A stretch of DNA of 33,322 nt from Welwitschia mirabilis. Lineage: Eukaryota; Gnetophyta; Gnetopsida; Welwitschiales. This document shows positions 1 through 10,140 of the stretch, piece by piece (position 1 is the first letter of the stretch; each line of letters opens with the position of its first letter). Location: the NCBI GenBank assembly GCA_051453625.1, contig JBOZIK010000001.1, positions 45,280,422 through 45,313,743 of the forward strand. The letters are read 5' to 3'. The position numbers were made by a program, and so were the translations under genes. The notes beneath the pieces are model-generated. The model was not told the origin of the DNA. It ran no database searches and was given only the letters and a program-made list of their open reading frames with translations.

Positions 1-860
1 GAGGATACATCCATTCTTTGGAAGCCCTCTTTTCCTTCTAAACCTCGACCCTCTTTTGGTTTATTGTGTTACCTTCCCCCTGTCCATGAGGAGCTTCTCT
101 ACTAGGCATAGCCCCTTTGCTTCCACACTATTTCCAGGTACTCTGTACCTTGAGGGAAATTATTTCGAGTACCTAATTTCCAGTAGCCCTCTAAATCAAG
201 TCCAATACCTCACCCTAGAAAGCAGATGTTGTTGTCTCTTCCAAGCCTAAGGAAGAGAATTTGCATCAACAGTAACTTTATAACATTATTAAGGGACATA
301 CAATTTTATCCAACTTTATAACAAAGAAGAATATAATCAAAAGGAAGGAAGATTTAGCTTCATATTCTCCCTTTTAGAGAGAAATTTGACCAACCTTCAA
401 GGAACCAAGAGATGCACGATGCAAACACACATTTCTCATGTAACAGTTATCCCAAGCTTTTCCTTGCGGCAAATGTGCTTTTCAACTATTAATACCTTCT
501 TCACAAAGTCAGCAACATTCTTCTACTTTTCAACTCTTACTCCCTTCTTCATAGAGTCAGCAACACATTTTCTTTGTGTTGATCTTTTGGATACTTATAA
601 ACTCATCTTAAATGACCTCTCTGATGAGTGAAAATCAACATCAATGTGATCTGTCTTTGCATGCTAAGTTGATTCTTAAGATCACAAATCGCACTTTGGT
701 TCTCACAAAACACATGATATTTCTCTCATTTCTAACACTTGAATAATAGTGATTGAATAGGGATACCAACTAAAAAATTAGTTTAACGAAAACAAATTAT
801 TTCTACAAGTTTGAATCCTTTAAAATTCAAAACATATATTGTAAATAAAATAAAAGAAAT
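1..860. other. AT-rich non-coding stretch
   Basis: I see no gene here. Short open frames exist (56-250 and 386-631, plus strand) but have no recognisable motif and a composition like the surrounding sequence. The only structure is the 48-bp tandem duplication listed separately. If the kinesin gene at 6.9-7.7 kb is intact, this lies on its downstream (3') side and may be intronic. Confidence 0.5.
478..573. repeat. 48-bp imperfect tandem duplication
   Basis: Two adjacent units both start with CTTTTCAACT and share an ACCTTCTTCA/CCCTTCTTCA block followed by AGTCAGCAACA. They start at 478 and 526. The divergence between units suggests an old duplication. Confidence 0.6.
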
Positions 861-1840
861 AAGAGAAATGGAAACAGCCAAAAAACACAACAGATTGATA
901 ATGGTCTAGTCCAAGCCTAGTCTACCCTCAGGAAATCAAATCTTAGTTCCCTACTTTCCTAAACTTCACAAAACTAAAACAGAGCAGTGATTTCCTAAGT
1001 ACAATCACAATTATCCTTTGCAGTGAGCAGCAGTAGTACAATGAGCATTTTCTGACTATGGCTCAACCAAAACCCTTGAGAGAAGACAAAAGAATGTGCC
1101 TAGAATACACAATTGCAAATAGTGTATTGAGAAAAAAATTAGCAAAGAGGAAAGAGATCCTAAAGAACAGCAAAAATATTATAGTAGCAAGCCTTTTGAA
1201 ATGATATTTCAAACTGCTGTACAAAGAACAAATTCGTAACTGTTTGAGATAAATGTTCCAAAAAAATGGTTCGTTGAGTCCATGAAGTGCATCTGGGCAA
1301 CACTTGAAAGGCCTTAAAAAACAAACAGCCAGAAGTACTTCAACTATAATACAACTTGTTTAAGCCCTAGGGTGTTGAATAGGGTGTAAAATTAAAGTAA
1401 TGAACATACAAAGAACATACAAAGAAGTTCTATAATGGTTTGGCTTGCTCCTTGCTCCTACTCCACCCTTAGGGAACACATGCTTTTCTAGCTAGTTCTC
1501 TTCAAGAACCACCAACAACTTCAGTCAATGGTGTTACATAGGACAGCCATGAAACCCTCTAAAACAAGGAAAACATTCTTTAAATCTGTTAAGGATAAGA
1601 TTCAAACTTTTGAGATGAAAGGAATGTGGACTAGAAATGCCTTATAACACTTGTTCCGCCTTCCTCACTCTAATGATAGGCAAAATCTATAAGCTGCTTC
1701 CCTAAGCTCCTTGACTTCGAAGGGCCTCCCATGGCATAGATGGAACTTAGCATATCAACCCAAACTTGGGTTAGCTCTTTTAGGGTTAAGTCTCAATAAG
1801 TTGTTTGTATGCAACATGACCTCCATCAAATGAAGCATCC
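861..1840. other. Non-coding stretch with a diverged dispersed repeat pair
   Basis: No coding potential is seen. Segments near 898-940 and 1433-1478 resemble each other: both have AATGGT, a run of short C-rich words, then CTACCCTCAGG or CCACCCTTAGGG. This may be the remains of one interspersed repeat family. An 11-bp unit GAACATACAAA is repeated twice in tandem at 1402-1423. Confidence 0.35.
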
Positions 1841-2760
1841 CTCTCTAGCTTCCTTTCTTACCTATGCACTGAGTACCCTTCTCATGTTTCTTGCTTTCCC
1901 CTTCCACTACACTTTCATGTCTTTCCACCCTTCGTCCATTGATGCCTTGCCCTATTGCCTTCCCCCTTATGTCCTCCCTTGTCCTTAAATCTTCTCTACT
2001 AACTTCCACAATGTAGTCATGGAACTATCAAGTACTCCCTTGCTTTCTATGGCTTTCCTCATATCTTCATCCTTTCTCAGACCCTTTGGCACTTTCTTTC
2101 TCCCATTTGTGAGTAGTTTCTCGTTGCCTTTGTCTCACCCTTTCTTGCCTTGTCCATATCCTAGGAGTGGAATCCATCTTCCCCAACCTCACTTCCATGC
2201 CCTAAGCATAGAAAACATTCTTTTGATAACTTCCCTCATCCTTCTACTACATTTTGATCATTGCAACTCCTCCCCTAGTCAATTTGCCCTCAAGGTGTAG
2301 TAACTCTACTTTCTTCACCCTCTTGTACTATGTTATCACTCGTAGCCCCTACTCTCCTTATTTCAACCTCTTGTACTATGTTATCACTCGTAAACCCTTT
2401 CCTTACATAGTCCCTCATCTTCCTTTTGTCCCTGGAAGGCCTTTCGTTTTTATCCATCTCTCCCTCCTCCTATTTTCCTAACTTCCCTTTGTTCCTCACC
2501 ATTCCCATGCCCAAGGCATGGAGTTCCCCTTTTATTAGATGACTTCCATGGCCTAGATTTGGAAATGGAAGACCTTTCCCTTTAGATTTCAGAACAAGTT
2601 TTCTTGGCTTAATTTGCTAGGTTTTGCCTTCTGGCATCAATTTTTCCTTGTTTGCACCTTCAATTGATGATAAAATCACCCTTATCCCTTCTCCATGGTT
2701 CCTCTTCTCTTCACTTCCATGCGAGGGATGCCTTCCTTTCTATCAAAATCTAGCAAATTT
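1841..2760. other. Pyrimidine-rich low-complexity region
   Basis: The plus strand is strongly enriched in C and T, with many CTTCC, CCCTT and TCCTC words. Open frames here (2019-2300 and 2254-2481) give Ser/Leu/Pro/Phe-rich peptides that follow from the composition, so they are not called genes. The motif CCATGCCC(T/A)A(A/G)GCAT occurs near 2191 and 2504, suggesting an old duplicated unit. Confidence 0.5.
2319..2414. repeat. 48-bp tandem duplication with a 26-bp exact core
   Basis: A 26-bp word that starts CCTCTTGTACTATG and ends TATCACTCGTA occurs at 2319-2344 and again at 2367-2392, exactly 48 bp apart. The rest of each unit is less conserved. Confidence 0.8.
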
Positions 2761-4957
2761 GTCCTAATTTTTGCAAGGTTTTTAACACTTTATACTGTAC
2801 TTAGAGGTATTTTTATTACATTTTTAGGTAGTTGATGATGTGATTATCAAATAAGTTTATGACTATTTTGACACTTTTTGGAGCATTTCTCGATGATTGT
2901 GTTTGAAGTTGACAATGATGAGATTGAGTAAAGATGCAGTGAGATACTCATAGAGAGATGGAGACCTCTTGGATAATCATTTGACTCATCCGCTGCTTAC
3001 ATGAGACCTTGTTGATAAGCTTGATTATGTGATGAAGTGCCCTTCAGCAATCCAATATCGATTTTGACGGTGACTTCCTGGTCATCATAACTGCTGACAA
3101 TGACTCCTATGTAATTGAGATAATTTATAATGAGCTCCTACAAAGTTTACATGATTTCTACATTGTACTTGAGCTTGAAGTGATAATCCAAAACTTTTAA
3201 CACATGTTTTCAACAATTTCAGACCTTCCAATAGTGTCAAATTTGTTAATTTTTCATGTTTCGAAGTGTCAAGCATTGAAATTCGACCTAGAAAGTTATT
3301 GTATGACCTAGTAAGGTGTAAATTATAAAATTTCAAATTTTGGATGGCGCTATAGTGCCACTAGTGGCATTATAAGACCAACCACCCGACTTACTTAGTT
3401 TTCTAACTTGCAAGAGTGGTTCAAAACGAGGTTTTTCAATGTCCAATCAGTTTTAACTGAGACTTAACTCCTCCTAGCACATTATAATAAATCCTAGATT
3501 CTTTGTCCACAAACAGAAATCATCTGCAAGCCATTTAATCTCTTTTGAAGCTCAGACTCTGTTGATTTCTTCAGTTTTGGAATGAGTTTGGACCATTTTC
3601 TGTTGTTGCAAATAAATTCTACCATTCTTTCTCCACTTTCTCACTTTTTTACATCATTCTCTAGCATTGAAGTCCACTTTCTTACCCTTTGACCTAGAAG
3701 GAGGCTTCAAAAGGTTCGAGATGGACCCATTTTGCCAGTTTTGAGGCATGTTGTGGCTAAGCATCGGCTTGTAAGCATTTAAATTATTCATGATCGATAA
3801 AGAGGTATTTTTCCCTCAACTAAATGAGCTTATCACTTGCTTATCTTGCATTTTATTTTAATGTTTTCATATCTGTATTTGGCATTTGCAGCAGTTTTTT
3901 TTCTTGCTTTTTTTTTCCTGTCAAGTTTTTAGCATTAAGAGAGAGTAAATGTTAATGTTTGAAGGTTTTGCACGAACTTATATTTTATATGAGATTATTT
4001 GAAATAGAAGTAGAATAATTTTAATATAAATCTCTAAAAAAGTTAGATTGTCTATTCGTTTCTCTTGTTTTTCTGTTGTTTTACATTGAAGATTATCATC
4101 TTTCATCTTGAAATGCCACTCGATTAGTTACAAATCTTCTCTACTTTATTCTTCTAATCCATTTTATTGTAATTTGACTATCTCCATGCTTTTTCTCTTT
4201 GTTTTTATTTCTAAAAATAATTTGTCAGCCACTTTTTTGCTTTTTTCATGAAAATTATTAGTTTTAACCATGTATTTTTAACCATGTATTTCACCTATAA
4301 CTTCAATTTTAAACAAAACAAAACAAAACGGAAAAAAAAAACCTCAAAGACCATTGCAGTATATAGCTTTACTACAAGCTTAATTTCCTACAACTTTGTC
4401 TAAATAAGTCTTTTTCTGTTTCTTCTTAGAAAATTCACAAATTGGCATTGCTTCTTGATTTATAGTTTTCCTACAATTTTCTGCTTGCAATTTTTCATAT
4501 AGTTTGATTTTTTGTGTTTTATTCTTGAATCAAATTAGAGTGTTTTTCTACAAGTGAATACTTGATGTTCTAGTGAATTTTGTGAACTTTTAGAATGTCT
4601 AATTAAATTTTATTAAATGTCAACCAGTTTCTTAGTATTTGAACTTGAAACAAGTCTCTGGATATTGTTTTTGCATGTTTCAGTTAACATGCTTTTTCTT
4701 CATTTAGTTGAGCATTGCATTTCTGACTTGGAAAAACTTCCATTATGGGATGGTAGATTAGAATATTAGATTTGGAAAAGCTTTTGAATGCCAAATTATT
4801 TCTTCCTATTTTCTCTCTCATACTTTCTTCTTCCAATTGTACATAAAATGCATGTTCATACAGCTAGTACGTTACACAAAATGTTGTACATAGGCTTGTG
4901 GTTGTTAGAACTACAATATACATCAATGAATGTTACTAGATGATTATTAAGATTAAG
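2761..4957. other. Non-coding AT-rich stretch
   Basis: No recognisable gene. A minus-strand 83-codon open frame at 3085-3336 has no motif. Small repeats are present: (AAAAC)n near 4310-4329 and a 14-bp tandem of TTTAACCATGTATT at 4263-4290. Interlocking palindromes at 3346-3369 are listed separately. The stretch from about 2870 to 3780 is less AT-rich and could be an LTR-type relic, but I could not define its ends. Confidence 0.4.
3346..3369. repeat. Two interlocking palindromes
   Basis: TGCCACTAGTGGCA (3356-3369) is a perfect 14-bp palindrome. It overlaps GGCGCTATAGTGCC (3346-3359), which is palindromic at 12 of 14 positions. Together they could form alternative hairpins around the shared TGCC. 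Confidence 0.85.
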
Positions 4958-5763
4958 NNNNNNNNNNNNNNNNNNNNNNNNNNNNNNNNNNNNNNNNNNN
5001 NNNNNNNNNNNNNNNNNNNNNNNNNNNNNNNNNNNNNNNNNNNNNNNNNNNNNNNNNNNNNNNNNNNNNNNNNNNNNNNNNNNNNNNNNNNNNNNNNNNN
5101 NNNNNNNNNNNNNNNNNNNNNNNNNNNNNNNNNNNNNNNNNNNNNNNNNNNNNNNNNNNNNNNNNNNNNNNNNNNNNNNNNNNNNNNNNNNNNNNNNNNN
5201 NNNNNNNNNNNNNNNNNNNNNNNNNNNNNNNNNNNNNNNNNNNNNNNNNNNNNNNNNNNNNNNNNNNNNNNNNNNNNNNNNNNNNNNNNNNNNNNNNNNN
5301 NNNNNNNNNNNNNNNNNNNNNNNNNNNNNNNNNNNNNNNNNNNNNNNNNNNNNNNNNNNNNNNNNNNNNNNNNNNNNNNNNNNNNNNNNNNNNNNNNNNN
5401 NNNNNNNNNNNNNNNNNNNNNNNNNNNNNNNNNNNNNNNNNNNNNNNNNNNNNNNNNNNNNNNNNNNNNNNNNNNNNNNNNNNNNNNNNNNNNNNNNNNN
5501 NNNNNNNNNNNNNNNNNNNNNNNNNNNNNNNNNNNNNNNNNNNNNNNNNNNNNNNNNNNNNNNNNNNNNNNNNNNNNNNNNNNNNNNNNNNNNNNNNNNN
5601 NNNNNNNNNNNNNNNNNNNNNNNNNNNNNNNNNNNNNNNNNNNNNNNNNNNNNNNNNNNNNNNNNNNNNNNNNNNNNNNNNNNNNNNNNNNNNNNNNNNN
5701 NNNNNNNNNNNNNNNNNNNNNNNNNNNNNNNNNNNNNNNNNNNNNNNNNNNNNNNNNNNNNNN
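4958..5763. other. Assembly gap (806 N)
   Basis: This is a run of N. The bases before it (TACTAGATGATTATTAAG, then ATTAAG) recur directly after it, so the flanks overlap or are duplicated. Confidence 0.95.
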
Positions 5764-6930
5764 GTACTAGATGATTATTAAGATTAAGTAGAAATGAAAG
5801 ACAAAAGAGAAAATGTAATGGTTGAAGCATTATAGCCTATGTTTCTTAGAGTATTGGCTGATTAGGGAGCTCTCTTGCATGACTTCCCCTCAAGCAAAAT
5901 GGCTTTAGAACCCTTGATGGGGCATATTTGATCATATCCAACGTAACAAAAAGTGTTAACCCATTGTCTTTGACTTGGTCTTATTACACTTCATGCACAT
6001 TTTCTTTAAATCCAAGGCTCTTTCTTCACAAACTCTAAACCAATAAATAGAACATGGGGCTTTATAACATTCTGATAGAGACCACACAAGAAAAGCCATA
6101 TGGAAAAACAAATACTTCTAATTTACTTATTTCATACCACTGATTTACTTCTCCTTGAATTTTCCTGTCGAAATATCTTATTCTCTTTCAAGTGTTCACA
6201 AATCTTTGTTCTCATACCATGGTTATAAAAGCAAACAACAAAAGTTTTAAGGAAAAAATAATTATTCCTAATCTATTTACTTCTTATTCAATTTTAATTC
6301 TTGAATTTGTTCTGCCACTTAGTCTCTTCTAGTTTTTCAGAAAACTTAACTCTCATACCACTTTCTTGTAGAGAACCCAACAAAAGCAAAACATCCAGGA
6401 AACAAATATTTGAATGAGAGATCTTTCTTTATTTTGAGCCAACATCAACAGAGTGGATAGCTAAGTGCCTTTCCAAGACAGTAATAAATGTTTCCTAGTA
6501 CAAATTCTCCCTCACAAAAAGGAAAGATGGTGCATGAGAGATCAAGAGTTAAGTAAATCTTGTATCAAAAATAGGGTCAAGGTTTGTCTTCAGATCCTCT
6601 TTTGCTAGCTAAGAGAAACTGGAATGTTCATCTTTTGAGGAGAGAGATTCCTGTTACTAAAAGCAGTTTCTCCCTAAAACTATCCTGGCTTTGAATTCAG
6701 ATTCTCCTTCTTGGGCACACGTTTATTTAGTTTAAGCTAAAGTTAGCATAAAAAATGTCAACATCACCTGATTCAAAATGCATGGAATAAAGGTATAAAG
6801 ATTTTTTTAACGTTTCTTAGTTTAACTGATAAGAATGCTCGTCCTATAGAAATGGACACGTAGACTTTCTGCTATCACATCTTGTATTCATTAGAAATTG
6901 ACAAATGGGGAAAAAATGATTATGCATTAC
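5764..6930. other. Non-coding; probable kinesin intron
   Basis: The minus-strand kinesin exon ending at 6931 is followed by a GT donor at 6929-6930, so this stretch reads as its downstream intron. No further kinesin exon was recognised here. The word CTCATACCA, the complement of TGGTATGAG, occurs near 6210 and 6352, with a related CATACCACTG near 6135. Nothing else stands out. Confidence 0.45.
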
Positions 6931-6960
6931 CTCTAAGCTGTATGTCTTCCCGGCTCCGGT
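6931..6960 (-). other. Kinesin exon C (P-loop microexon)
   Basis: This is a 30-nt microexon encoding TGAGKTYSLE. The acceptor is CTGTGCAG|ACC and the donor is GAG|GTAATG. It follows a 95-nt intron and carries the Lys and Thr of the ATP-binding P-loop. Confidence 0.88.
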
Positions 6961-7657
6961 CTGCACAGAATTGTAGCAAAAGTTAGGAGTTAGTACACAT
7001 GTCTAATTGATCATATTCAACGTAGAATAAAATATATGAAGTAGACGAAGTACACCTGGCCGTAGGTCAGGATGGTCCCGTTTATTGCATTAATTGCATC
7101 TACACGCAAAGCAGTTATTCTCAAAACTCAAATGCTAGTTTTTGCTGACAAAAATCTTCACTATCAATTTGAACAATCGAATATCTTAGCTTTCTTTCAC
7201 ATTAAAGTTTTAATGTCTGAAAGAAGTAAATTTCGCTTAGACTAGAAACAAAACACCGAGTATATGCAATTATCCTTTATGCCTTGCGGAGTCTTAAACG
7301 GGGAGTTTACACTTATGAAGCGTACCGCTTGGTTCTAAGCCTTGCGGGATCTTTAGCTACAAACCTACACTTATGAAGGCTACCGCTTAGTTCGTGTTAA
7401 ATTCCCACGTAAGATTTGCGAAACCTACGGGTTATTTCTTAAGCTCTGAGTTATACATTTACGAAGCCTACGGCTTCTGTCTTTAACAAAGGAATAGAAG
7501 GTGATAAAAAATTGCACGCATCCGTGATAAAGCTATGCTTGAAACGTGAGATACCTTTAACAATAGGCAAGGCCAGACATTCGAAGATCTCCTCCTGACT
7601 CGAGTCCTCGTAATAGCATTTGTCAAAAGAGAAGTAAAATTCTCCTTCTTTGTCGTC
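6931..7657 (-). CDS. Kinesin motor domain, partial gene (three exons), kinesin-1-like
   Basis: Kinesins are microtubule motors that hydrolyse ATP to move cargo or organise microtubules. Three minus-strand exons join in phase: 7657-7555, 7099-7056 and 6960-6931, giving 58 uninterrupted codons plus one split Asp codon. The first exon holds FSFDKCYYEDSSQ and ECLALPIVK, matching the strand before the P-loop. The second encodes DAINAINGTILTYGQ. The third encodes TGAGKTYSLE. Joined, they restore the nucleotide-binding GQTGAGKT P-loop and the following TYS. The sequence is most like plant kinesin-1 (KIN-1) motors, but subfamily assignment from 59 residues is tentative. All intron ends are GT-AG and the reading frame is intact. 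The N-terminal exon and everything after the P-loop are not seen. Either this is a real gene with long introns or a captured fragment; intact splicing favours the former. Confidence 0.88.
7056..7099 (-). other. Kinesin exon B (…TILTYGQ)
   Basis: This exon is 44 nt. The acceptor is GTGTAG|ATGCAATT and the donor is CAG|GTGTAC. It completes the split Asp codon and encodes AINAINGTILTYGQ. The intron to exon A is 455 nt. Confidence 0.88.
7281..7476. repeat. 58-bp tandem repeats with short palindromes in a kinesin intron
   Basis: Units starting GCCTTGCGG at 7281 and 7339 share ACTTATGAAG plus a TACCGCTT block, exactly 58 bp apart. A third, more diverged unit contains ACGAAGCCTACGGCTT at 7461-7476. 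The core GAAGCCTACGGCTTC is a near-perfect palindrome that could form a small hairpin. All of it lies in the intron between kinesin exons A and B. Confidence 0.7.
7555..7657 (-). other. Kinesin exon A (pre-P-loop)
   Basis: This exon is 103 nt: 34 codons beginning DDKEGEFYFSFDK plus the first base of a split Asp codon. The acceptor is GTGAAG on the minus strand, just above 7657. The donor is AAAG|GTATCT. An upstream in-frame TAA four codons before the acceptor supports an exon start here rather than continuous coding. Confidence 0.82.
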
Positions 7658-7726
7658 CTTCACGAATTATTTCGTTGCAAAATATATTACGGGATCGTCA
7701 TGCAGACACTGTACAAGAACGTCAGG

Positions 7727-7826
7727 NNNNNNNNNNNNNNNNNNNNNNNNNNNNNNNNNNNNNNNNNNNNNNNNNNNNNNNNNNNNNNNNNNNNNNNNNN
7801 NNNNNNNNNNNNNNNNNNNNNNNNNN
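7727..7826. other. Assembly gap (100 N)
   Basis: A run of 100 N. The 35 bases before it and the 35 after it both begin GGATCGTCATGCAGA and end ACAAGAACGTCAGG, differing at only two positions. This suggests unmerged overlapping contigs or alleles. Confidence 0.95.
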
Positions 7827-8277
7827 GGATCGTCATGCAGAAACTTTACAAGAACGTCAGGTAAAACAAACCCTTGAAAAGGAGCGAGTGATCGTCAACG
7901 CGGCTGACGCAGGTATAGAACGAGGAAAGTTGCCTTTCCCTCTCATTCGGCGGCCTGATTCTGACGTAGACGCGAGCATTACTCGTAATTTCTTCCTAGT
8001 AAGCGGGACTACAACCGAGCAACAACTCTCCAGAATATGTGAAAAAAAAGCACCTTTTNNNNNNNNNNNNNNNNNNNNNNNNNNNNNNNNNNNNNNNNNN
8101 NNNNNNNNNNNNNNNNNNNNNNNNNNNNNNNNNNNNNNNNNNNNNNNNNNNNNNNNNNGAGCGTAACTACCCACCCGTCTACGTATTCACCCCTCCTCAA
8201 GTTCAATCCAAGGTGTTGTGCCAGGTGGAATGTGCAACTCTCCAGAATATGTGAAAAAAAAACACCTTTTACATAAA
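7827..8277 (+). other. Unidentified open frame, GC-richer than its surroundings
   Basis: After the first N run, the plus strand is open without a stop up to the second N run (8059). The peptide includes ETLQERQVKQTLEKERV, then GIERGKLPFPLIRRPD and SGTTTEQQLSRICEKK. The charged first part looks helical. The duplicated sequence beyond the second gap would end the frame soon after CEKKTPFT at about 8277. I recognise no family. The composition is clearly more GC-rich than neighbouring DNA, so it may be part of a low-copy gene, an upstream intron of the kinesin, or a captured fragment. The 100-N gap at 8059-8158 interrupts it, so its real length is unknown. Confidence 0.3.
8059..8158. other. Assembly gap (100 N)
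   Basis: A run of 100 N. The sequence just before it, CTCCAGAATATGTG followed by an A-run and CACCTTTT, reappears at 8238-8270 with one extra A and one substitution. The intervening sequence after the gap may therefore be a duplicate or a haplotype join. Confidence 0.95.
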
Positions 8278-8965
8278 CGCTAGTGAGAACCCCGAGGAAG
8301 ATTCGGTTGAGGATATTATAATCTGAAAGCACAGGAGGGAGATGAATGGAGGAAGCCTCACCCAACGGAATTCTTTTATTTCTCCTTGAAGATTGAGAAA
8401 ATTGTATCACATATATGTGTCGTCCATTGTGAAAAGCTTAATTGATTTTTCAACCGAAAAACACCTGATCGATACTTTGTAATAAAATTCATAGAATCCC
8501 TTTGGAATATTAAGGCATGTTATAGGAGCATTCTTCCTTGTAGGATGACTACTAGCTAGTGTATCATTTTGTAGATAATTATTTGTTATAACTTTTTGCT
8601 TAGGCAACCAGTTCCAATCGTAGCTTAGGAGTTGGTCTTTCTACTATCTTTGTATTGCAAATGGGAAGCTAACAACTTTTCCATAGGCTATACCTTGTTA
8701 CTCTCACAAGGTTTATTACATTATCATTCAAAAATTTCATGGTATAGTTCAATTTCATCTAAATTTTGGAGGCATTGGTTCTAACCTAAACTATAATAAA
8801 TGAATTAAAACATCATTTTCTCAAAGAAAGCATCTACATTAATCATAAAGATCAGGTGATAAATTACGAATTTGAAAATTGTAGGTAGAGACGTCGAACT
8901 TAAAAACTTTTACTGATCATATCATCCCTTAAAGTACAACCACTATAATCATCCAAAGGAATAAT
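8278..8965. other. Non-coding stretch
   Basis: GC content falls back to the local background. A minus-strand frame at 8407-8607 has no recognisable motif. Nothing else is supported. Confidence 0.4.
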
Positions 8966-9250
8966 TTTAATTACACACAAGACCTCATGGTATATTAAAT
9001 AAGGCATTTAAAGTTCAAACCCCTGTCCTTCTAAATGCAAGACGAGCATTTCACTAATTGGATTATCATCATTCGTGAAATTGGTAATTATTGGGGGGCT
9101 ATCACAATCACTCAAACAAATGATTTAATTATGTCTAAGGCCTCTTTGCTTACCAGTTAAAGCACGTAATGGTTCGTATCCACAACCTAGAGGACAAGTG
9201 TTTCATTAATTGGACTATTATCTCATTGGCAGAAATTAGCAATTATAAAT
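8966..9250 (+). repeat. Two tandem SINE-like units, 158-bp period
   Basis: Units start at 8966 and 9124 with TTTAATTA, then AAG(A/G)CCTC. They share TTTCACTAATTGGATTATC versus TTTCATTAATTGGACTATT near their ends. Each holds a sequence resembling the tRNA-type B box: AGTTCAAACCCC in the first and GGTTCGTATCC in the second. The second is followed by an A-rich tail (9246-9290). This fits a tRNA-derived SINE dimer, but no clear A box was defined. Confidence 0.4.
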
Positions 9251-9659
9251 AAAACACAAAGAAAATATAAAAAAATTAATATGTTAATGATGGCAAGAGG
9301 TAATGTTTCAATATGAAATAGAATGGAATTGATAGGTGTGTGATTGAGATAAACTAACGATGGATTAATAAGCCCTCTTTGAAATAATCACATACATTTA
9401 GAAGAAATTTATCAAAAATGTTAAAGCCACTAGATTCAAAATTTATAACATCTCACAAAAATAACTTTTCTTTTTTAAATCAACCTTCCCTTTTCTAATT
9501 TAAAAAATATTCTTGTAAATTATTTATTCATGATGACTCAATGAATAATTTTAAAGAAATAAAAGTTTATTTTCATAACAACTTCTTAAGTCAAACCAAA
9601 TTTAAAAAAAACACTTGCATATGACCACACCGATCTCAATAGTGCACTGGCATTCGACT

Positions 9660-10140
9660 TCTCCACTACCCAAGGACAAGTTAACTTCTTGTCGTACGTA
9701 CGTAGCCTTTTCCACTATATGTGGCAAAATGCACCATTTCTGTCAACCGAAGATGTACTTGCCTCATGGGAAACATTTTTAGCAGCAAGGCATGCATCCC
9801 ATTTGTAGCTAGGTTATCGGGTCTTGCAGTTTCATGCGTTGTTTGTCCTTGCCCTGCATGCAACTAAAGAATCTGTTGCTTGCCTTATGTTGCTGAGTTG
9901 GTAGCTAAACTTGCACCAGCACAAGATTATGTTCTGGTTTATTTGAAGGCCTCTCTCTAGGATTAGAATGAGAAAATGCAGCTATAGAAATGTTACTAGT
10001 TCTTGCATCCTTCTTTGGCTAAAGAAGACTTGCTTATGTAAAGTCATCTTCTAGTAAGCTTTGTGCGGGAACAGTTGGCAAAAGAAGTAGCCTAGTTTAA
10101 ATGGCATCCAAAATTCTTAGAATACATTGAATAAATGAAA
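9660..10140 (+). other. Possible degenerate coding fragment, family unknown
   Basis: This stretch has higher sequence complexity than its flanks. From about 9703 the plus strand reads FHYMWQNAPFLSTEDVL and SWETFLAARHASHL with stops only after 40 or more codons; later stops could be decayed Trp or Gln codons. A short minus-strand frame (9681-9863) overlaps it. I recognise no domain on either strand, so this is a weak call. The interval 9251-9660 before it holds nothing I can identify. Confidence 0.2.

Noticed and set aside
2019-2481. Overlapping plus-strand frames of 93 and 75 codons
   Set aside because: Ser/Leu/Pro/Phe-rich peptides explained by the pyrimidine-rich composition, with no domain.
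3085-3336. Minus-strand 83-codon frame
   Set aside because: No recognisable motif, no support from context, and a length expected by chance.
4856-5830. Long open frames across the 806-N run on both strands
   Set aside because: They consist almost entirely of unknown bases; the real flanking codons carry no motif.
6130-6365. Copies of CATACCA, the complement of a copia-like primer-binding site TGGTATSAG
   Set aside because: One mismatch to the usual site, no LTR or gag found beside it, and several copies within 220 bp argue against a real primer-binding site.
7857-8174. Kinesin first exon on the minus strand next to exon A
   Set aside because: No minus-strand frame here resembles the conserved start of a kinesin motor domain (a V-R-F-R-P type strand).
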